64,000 nucleotides of DNA from Devosia sp. Leaf420. Its GTDB lineage: Bacteria; Pseudomonadota; Alphaproteobacteria; Rhizobiales; Devosiaceae. Position numbers and translations under genes: made by a program. Below, piece by piece: positions 61,069-64,000 of this stretch (the stretch's first letter is position 1; each line of letters starts with the position of its first letter). A model generated the notes under the pieces. That model searched no databases, was not told the origin of the DNA, and was given only the letters and a program-made list of their open reading frames with translations. The stretch lies in assembly GCF_001425445.1 (NCBI RefSeq), contig NZ_LMQU01000012.1, positions 82,278 to 146,277 on the forward strand. Direction: 5' to 3'.

Positions 61069-62094
61069 ATGCTGTCTGTTGTTGAGAAAACGCCGCTCAG
61101 CGTCGACGCCGCTCCGGTGCTGAAAGTCGAAGGCCTCAAGGCCTATTACCAGATGAACTACTTTGGCGTACGCCGGGAGGTTCGGGCGGTCGACGATGTG
61201 ACGCTGACCATCAAGCGCAACGAGATCTATGGGATTGCTGGGGAGTCCTCCTCGGGGAAATCTTCGCTGATCAAGACCATTGCCGGGGCGATTACGCCGC
61301 CGCTGCGGGTGGTCGAGGGCTCGGTCAAGTTCGATTTCGGAGGCAAGGTGCTCGACGTCTATGGTGAGCCGGAGCGGATGAAGAAGGCGCGCTGGCAGCA
61401 CCTCTCCTATATCATGCAGGGTTCGATGAACGTGCTGAACCCGGTGCGCAAGGTGAAGCACGCGTTTCACGACTTTGCCTTCGAGCATATGGGGCTTTCG
61501 GAACGAGCATTTCGGGAGCGGGTGGAAAAGCACCTGCAGCGGATCGGGCTTGATCCGCGGGTGCTTGAATCCTTTCCGCACCAGCTTTCAGGCGGAATGC
61601 GGCAGCGATTGACGATCGCGCTGGCGACGGTGTGCGAGCCCGATTTCATCATTGCGGATGAGCCGACGACGGCGCTCGATGTCTTGGTGCAGCAGGATGT
61701 GCTGGCGCTGATCAAGGATATCCAGCGGCGCATGGGCGCTTCGATCATCTTCGTGACGCATGACATGACGGTGCATGCCGCGATCGCCGATCGGATCGGC
61801 ATCGTCTATGCGGGGCGGCTGGTCGAAGAGGGGCCGACGCTCGATGTGTTCAGGCAGCCCCAGCACCCTTATACGGCGCATCTGATTGCGAGCTTGCCAA
61901 GGCTCGGCGACAAGACGCGGCGCTCGGCCCTGCCGGGGAAGCCGCCGAACCTTGCCGAGCCGCCGAGTGGCTGCCGGTTTCATCCGCGCTGTCCGCTCGC
62001 CATCGACAAATGCAAGACCGATAATCCGCCGCTCGAGAACAGGCTTTCAGGCCGGGTCGCCTGCTGGCGGGCCGGAGAGGTGGCTGCAGCATGA
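61069..62094 (+). CDS. ABC transporter ATP-binding protein (DppD type)
   Basis: A 341-residue ATPase. Walker A reads GESSSGKSS, with Ser for the usual Gly at position four. [16 protein letters not shown] and THDMTVHA follow. The C-terminal oligopeptide-transporter domain has a Cys motif (GCRFHPRCPLAIDKC) that may bind an Fe-S cluster in this family. ATG 61069 was preferred over GTG 61063 because the TGACCATG arrangement repeats that of the previous junction. Confidence 0.92.
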   Translation: MLSVVEKTPLSVDAAPVLKVEGLKAYYQMNYFGVRREVRAVDDVTLTIKRNEIYGIAGESSSGKSSLIKTIAGAITPPLRVVEGSVKFDFGGKVLDVYGEPERMKKARWQHLSYIMQGSMNVLNPVRKVKHAFHDFAFEHMGLSERAFRERVEKHLQRIGLDPRVLESFPHQLSGGMRQRLTIALATVCEPDFIIADEPTTALDVLVQQDVLALIKDIQRRMGASIIFVTHDMTVHAAIADRIGIVYAGRLVEEGPTLDVFRQPQHPYTAHLIASLPRLGDKTRRSALPGKPPNLAEPPSGCRFHPRCPLAIDKCKTDNPPLENRLSGRVACWRAGEVAAA

Positions 62095-62933
62095 GCGCGC
62101 TTCTTGAACTCAATCATGTGAACAAGGACTATGCGGTCGGCGGGTTTCTCGACCGGTCGATCCTTCATGCGGTCAAGGATGTCAGCTTTAAGATCAGCGA
62201 TACGGCGCCGGAGATCTTCACCATTGTCGGGGAATCCGGCAGTGGCAAGACGACGACGGCGCGGATGATCCTCGGCAATGAGACGCCGACGAGCGGGAGC
62301 CTGACCTTTGAGGGGCAGGATATCGCCAAAATTCGCAGCCGGGCGGACAAGCTCAAGTTTATGGCGCGGGTGCAGCCGATTTTCCAGAACCCGTTCGAGG
62401 CATTCAATCCGCTCTCGACGCTCGATTATTATCTCTATTCGACGGCTAAGCGGTTTCTGGGGCTAAAGCGCAAGACCGAGATCGAGGCGGAGGTCGACAA
62501 GGCGCTCAACCATGTGGGGCTGAGCCTTGCCGAAGTCCGCGGCCGCTATTCGCACGAGCTTTCGGGTGGGCAGTTGCAGCGTATCGCGGTGGCGCGGGCG
62601 CTGATACCGGAGCCGAAACTGATCGTGGCGGATGAACCGGTGTCGATGGTCGATGCGTCGCTGAGGATGTCGATTGTCAATCTCTTCCGGGATTTGCGGG
62701 ATACGCTCGGGGTCTCGATCATCTACATCACCCACGATCTCTCGACGGCCTATTATATCTCGGACCGCGTGATCATCATGCACAAGGGAGATGTGGTGGA
62801 GGCGGGGGCGGCGCAGACGGTGCTGGGCAATCCGCAGCACGATTATTCCAGGGCGCTCGCGAGTGCGGTTCTGCCGCCCGATCCGGTTTTGGCGCGGCGG
62901 ATCATCGAAGAGAAGATGGCGGCGCGGGGCTAG
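62091..62933 (+). CDS. ABC transporter ATP-binding protein (DppF type)
   Basis: A 280-residue ATPase, partner of the previous one. Walker [10 protein letters not shown] (about residues 45-53), LSGGQLQR, Walker B LIVADEPVSMVD and ITHDLSTAYY. Val-Ser-Met-Val-Asp in place of the common SALD is typical of a DppF-like subgroup. ATGA overlap with the preceding gene. It is the last gene of the operon, and its stop overlaps the convergent kinase gene by four bases. Confidence 0.92.
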   Translation: MSALLELNHVNKDYAVGGFLDRSILHAVKDVSFKISDTAPEIFTIVGESGSGKTTTARMILGNETPTSGSLTFEGQDIAKIRSRADKLKFMARVQPIFQNPFEAFNPLSTLDYYLYSTAKRFLGLKRKTEIEAEVDKALNHVGLSLAEVRGRYSHELSGGQLQRIAVARALIPEPKLIVADEPVSMVDASLRMSIVNLFRDLRDTLGVSIIYITHDLSTAYYISDRVIIMHKGDVVEAGAAQTVLGNPQHDYSRALASAVLPPDPVLARRIIEEKMAARG

Positions 62934-64000
62934 GTCTCCGTCGGGCGGAGAAGGCGGTGGACCGCCTGCACGACTTTGAGGAGTGATGCCGGCTTCTGGA
63001 TCTGGGTGATGCCGGCAAGGCCGGGCGGGATGATCTCGGTGTCGTAGCCGGTAAGAAAAAGGAACGGGGTCGCTCGTTCGCCGAGATAGGCAGCGAGTCC
63101 GAAGCCGGCGCCGGTGCCGAGATTGATGTCGAGAATGGCGGCGTCGGGATGTTCGGTTTCGGCGCTTTCCTTGGCGCGCATTTCGTCGGCGAAGGGGCCG
63201 ATGACGGTCGCGCCGGCGCGGCGGAGAGCGGTCGAAACGTCGGAGGCGAGGAGGTAGTCGTCTTCCGAGACGAGAATGCGATAGCCGGACAGATTGGGCG
63301 CCTGGGCAAGATCGAGACTGCCGCCGTGGACCGAGACGGGGGTGGGCGAGGCGGTGTCGAGAATGCTGGCCTTTTCTGGCAGCGGGAATTCGAGCGTGCA
63401 GCGAAGGCCGGTGGGGGAGAATTGCATCTCGCCGGTGCCGTCCAATTCATATGGGATGCGTCGCTCGATCAGTTCGCTGCCAAAGCCGCGACGGCGGGGT
63501 TCGCTGAGATCTGTCAGCCCGCTTTCCTGCCAATCGATGTGGAGCCAATCGGTCCCGCGGCGCACCTGCTGGGTCCACCGGATCGTGAGCTTGCCGTGGG
63601 GCACGGCGAGGGCGCCATATTTGGCGGCATTGGTGGTGAGTTCGTGAATGGCGAGTGTCAGGACCTCGATGGCCTTGGGGCCGAGTTCGATCGGTGGGCC
63701 ATCGAGCGTCACCTGCCCAGGCTGGGGCGCGTGGGCCGAAACCTCTTCCTCGATCATCGTCCCCAAAATCGTGCCGGTCTCGGTGCTACGCGTCAGTAGA
63801 GCCTGGACGCGGGCGAGGGCGGTGAGGCGGCCGGCGAGGAGGCTTTGGTAGCTCGCGACGCTGTCGGCGGTCGAGGCGGAGCGACTGGCGATGGACCGGA
63901 TCACCGCCATGATGTTGCGCACGCGATGCTGCAATTCGGCGAGCAACACGGCCTGGTGTTCGGTCGAAATGCGCGCGTCAGTAATGTCGGTCGAAAAGCC
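62930..64000 (-). CDS. Hybrid sensor histidine kinase with C-terminal receiver (partial)
   Basis: The N-terminal part lies beyond the right edge; 356 residues are visible. The kinase is of the HWE/HisKA_2 type: the phospho-acceptor His is in LLAELQHRVRNIMAVIRS, the ATP-binding N-box in AIHELTTNAAKYGAL, and WQESGL and FGSELIERRIPY follow. A receiver domain ends the protein, with acidic SEDDY, the phospho-acceptor Asp in AAILDINLG and the conserved Lys in IQKPAS. Kinases of this kind often relay stress or light signals in alphaproteobacteria, and the missing N-terminus probably holds PAS or GAF sensors (the visible edge ends a PAS-like DITDAR linker). No link to the sugar operon is apparent. 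Confidence 0.9.
   Translation of the reverse strand, partial: GFSTDITDARISTEHQAVLLAELQHRVRNIMAVIRSIASRSASTADSVASYQSLLAGRLTALARVQALLTRSTETGTILGTMIEEEVSAHAPQPGQVTLDGPPIELGPKAIEVLTLAIHELTTNAAKYGALAVPHGKLTIRWTQQVRRGTDWLHIDWQESGLTDLSEPRRRGFGSELIERRIPYELDGTGEMQFSPTGLRCTLEFPLPEKASILDTASPTPVSVHGGSLDLAQAPNLSGYRILVSEDDYLLASDVSTALRRAGATVIGPFADEMRAKESAETEHPDAAILDINLGTGAGFGLAAYLGERATPFLFLTGYDTEIIPPGLAGITQIQKPASLLKVVQAVHRLLRPTET

Noticed and set aside
1-64000. tRNA, rRNA, CRISPR arrays, transposons and phage genes
   Set aside because: None seen on reading both strands; the only repeats are short intergenic palindromes.

Overview
The window looks like a chromosomal segment of a GC-rich alphaproteobacterium, most likely of the Hyphomicrobiales (Rhizobiales) and possibly Devosia-like. 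This is an inference from four things: the many ABC and TTT uptake operons, the caa3-type oxidase cluster with ctaG, the style of the intergenic hairpin repeats, and the frequent GTG/TTG starts with 1-4 bp stop/start overlaps. No rRNA, tRNA, CRISPR array, transposase or phage gene is visible. Almost all of the window is catabolic and transport operons.

Layout. 1-4.7 kb: the end of an unidentified protein, a LacI regulator, a MalK/UgpC-type ATPase and a GH95 alpha-L-fucosidase. 4.7-10 kb (mostly minus strand): a haem-copper oxidase operon with subunit II, a subunit I+III fusion, a small membrane protein, a CopD-like protein and CtaG, plus a DUF2231 membrane protein on the other strand. 10.3-12.2 kb: a TetR gene divergent from an NmrA-type reductase and a frameshifted SnoaL/NTF2-fold gene, with two copies of a GGAAC-N6-GTTCC operator. 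12.2-25.3 kb: a LacI regulator divergent from a long plus-strand operon with a family-5 solute-binding protein, a GHL6-like glycosidase, two permeases, a double ATPase, a Gfo/Idh/MocA dehydrogenase, two TIM-barrel isomerases and a tartronate semialdehyde reductase. 25.3-31.1 kb (minus): a siderophore-type iron uptake operon with two different binding proteins and a sucrase/ferredoxin-like Fe-S protein. 31.3-39 kb (minus): a GH3 beta-glucosidase, a GntR regulator, a PrpD-family dehydratase and a tctCBA tricarboxylate transporter.

39.2-47.4 kb (minus) is the most interesting block. It holds a histidine-ammonia-lyase homologue that lacks the MIO-forming Ala-Ser-Gly, a complete betaine-type ABC transporter, a DUF917 protein and a urocanase homologue in which the active-site cysteine is replaced. 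Together these match the known logic of bacterial ergothioneine (betaine of thiohistidine) breakdown: an MIO-free trimethylamine lyase, a thiourocanate hydratase and a thiohydantoin-processing enzyme, here joined to a dedicated betaine importer.

47.5-62.9 kb appears to be one sugar regulon. An IlvD/Edd dehydratase, a lactonase-like amidohydrolase, a DapA-type aldolase and an SDR lie on the minus strand, and a Gfo/Idh/MocA dehydrogenase and a GntR regulator lie on the plus strand. Further along come a GH39 glycosidase (minus) and an oligosaccharide/peptide-type ABC transporter (plus). The two divergent promoter regions share an 11-base motif, TTGTCAATAAT and close variants, in six copies, which suggests that one regulator controls both blocks. 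Between them lie Rhizobiales-style hairpin repeats, an orphan TctC and a DUF3072 gene. The window ends inside a hybrid histidine kinase (minus strand, N-terminus missing).
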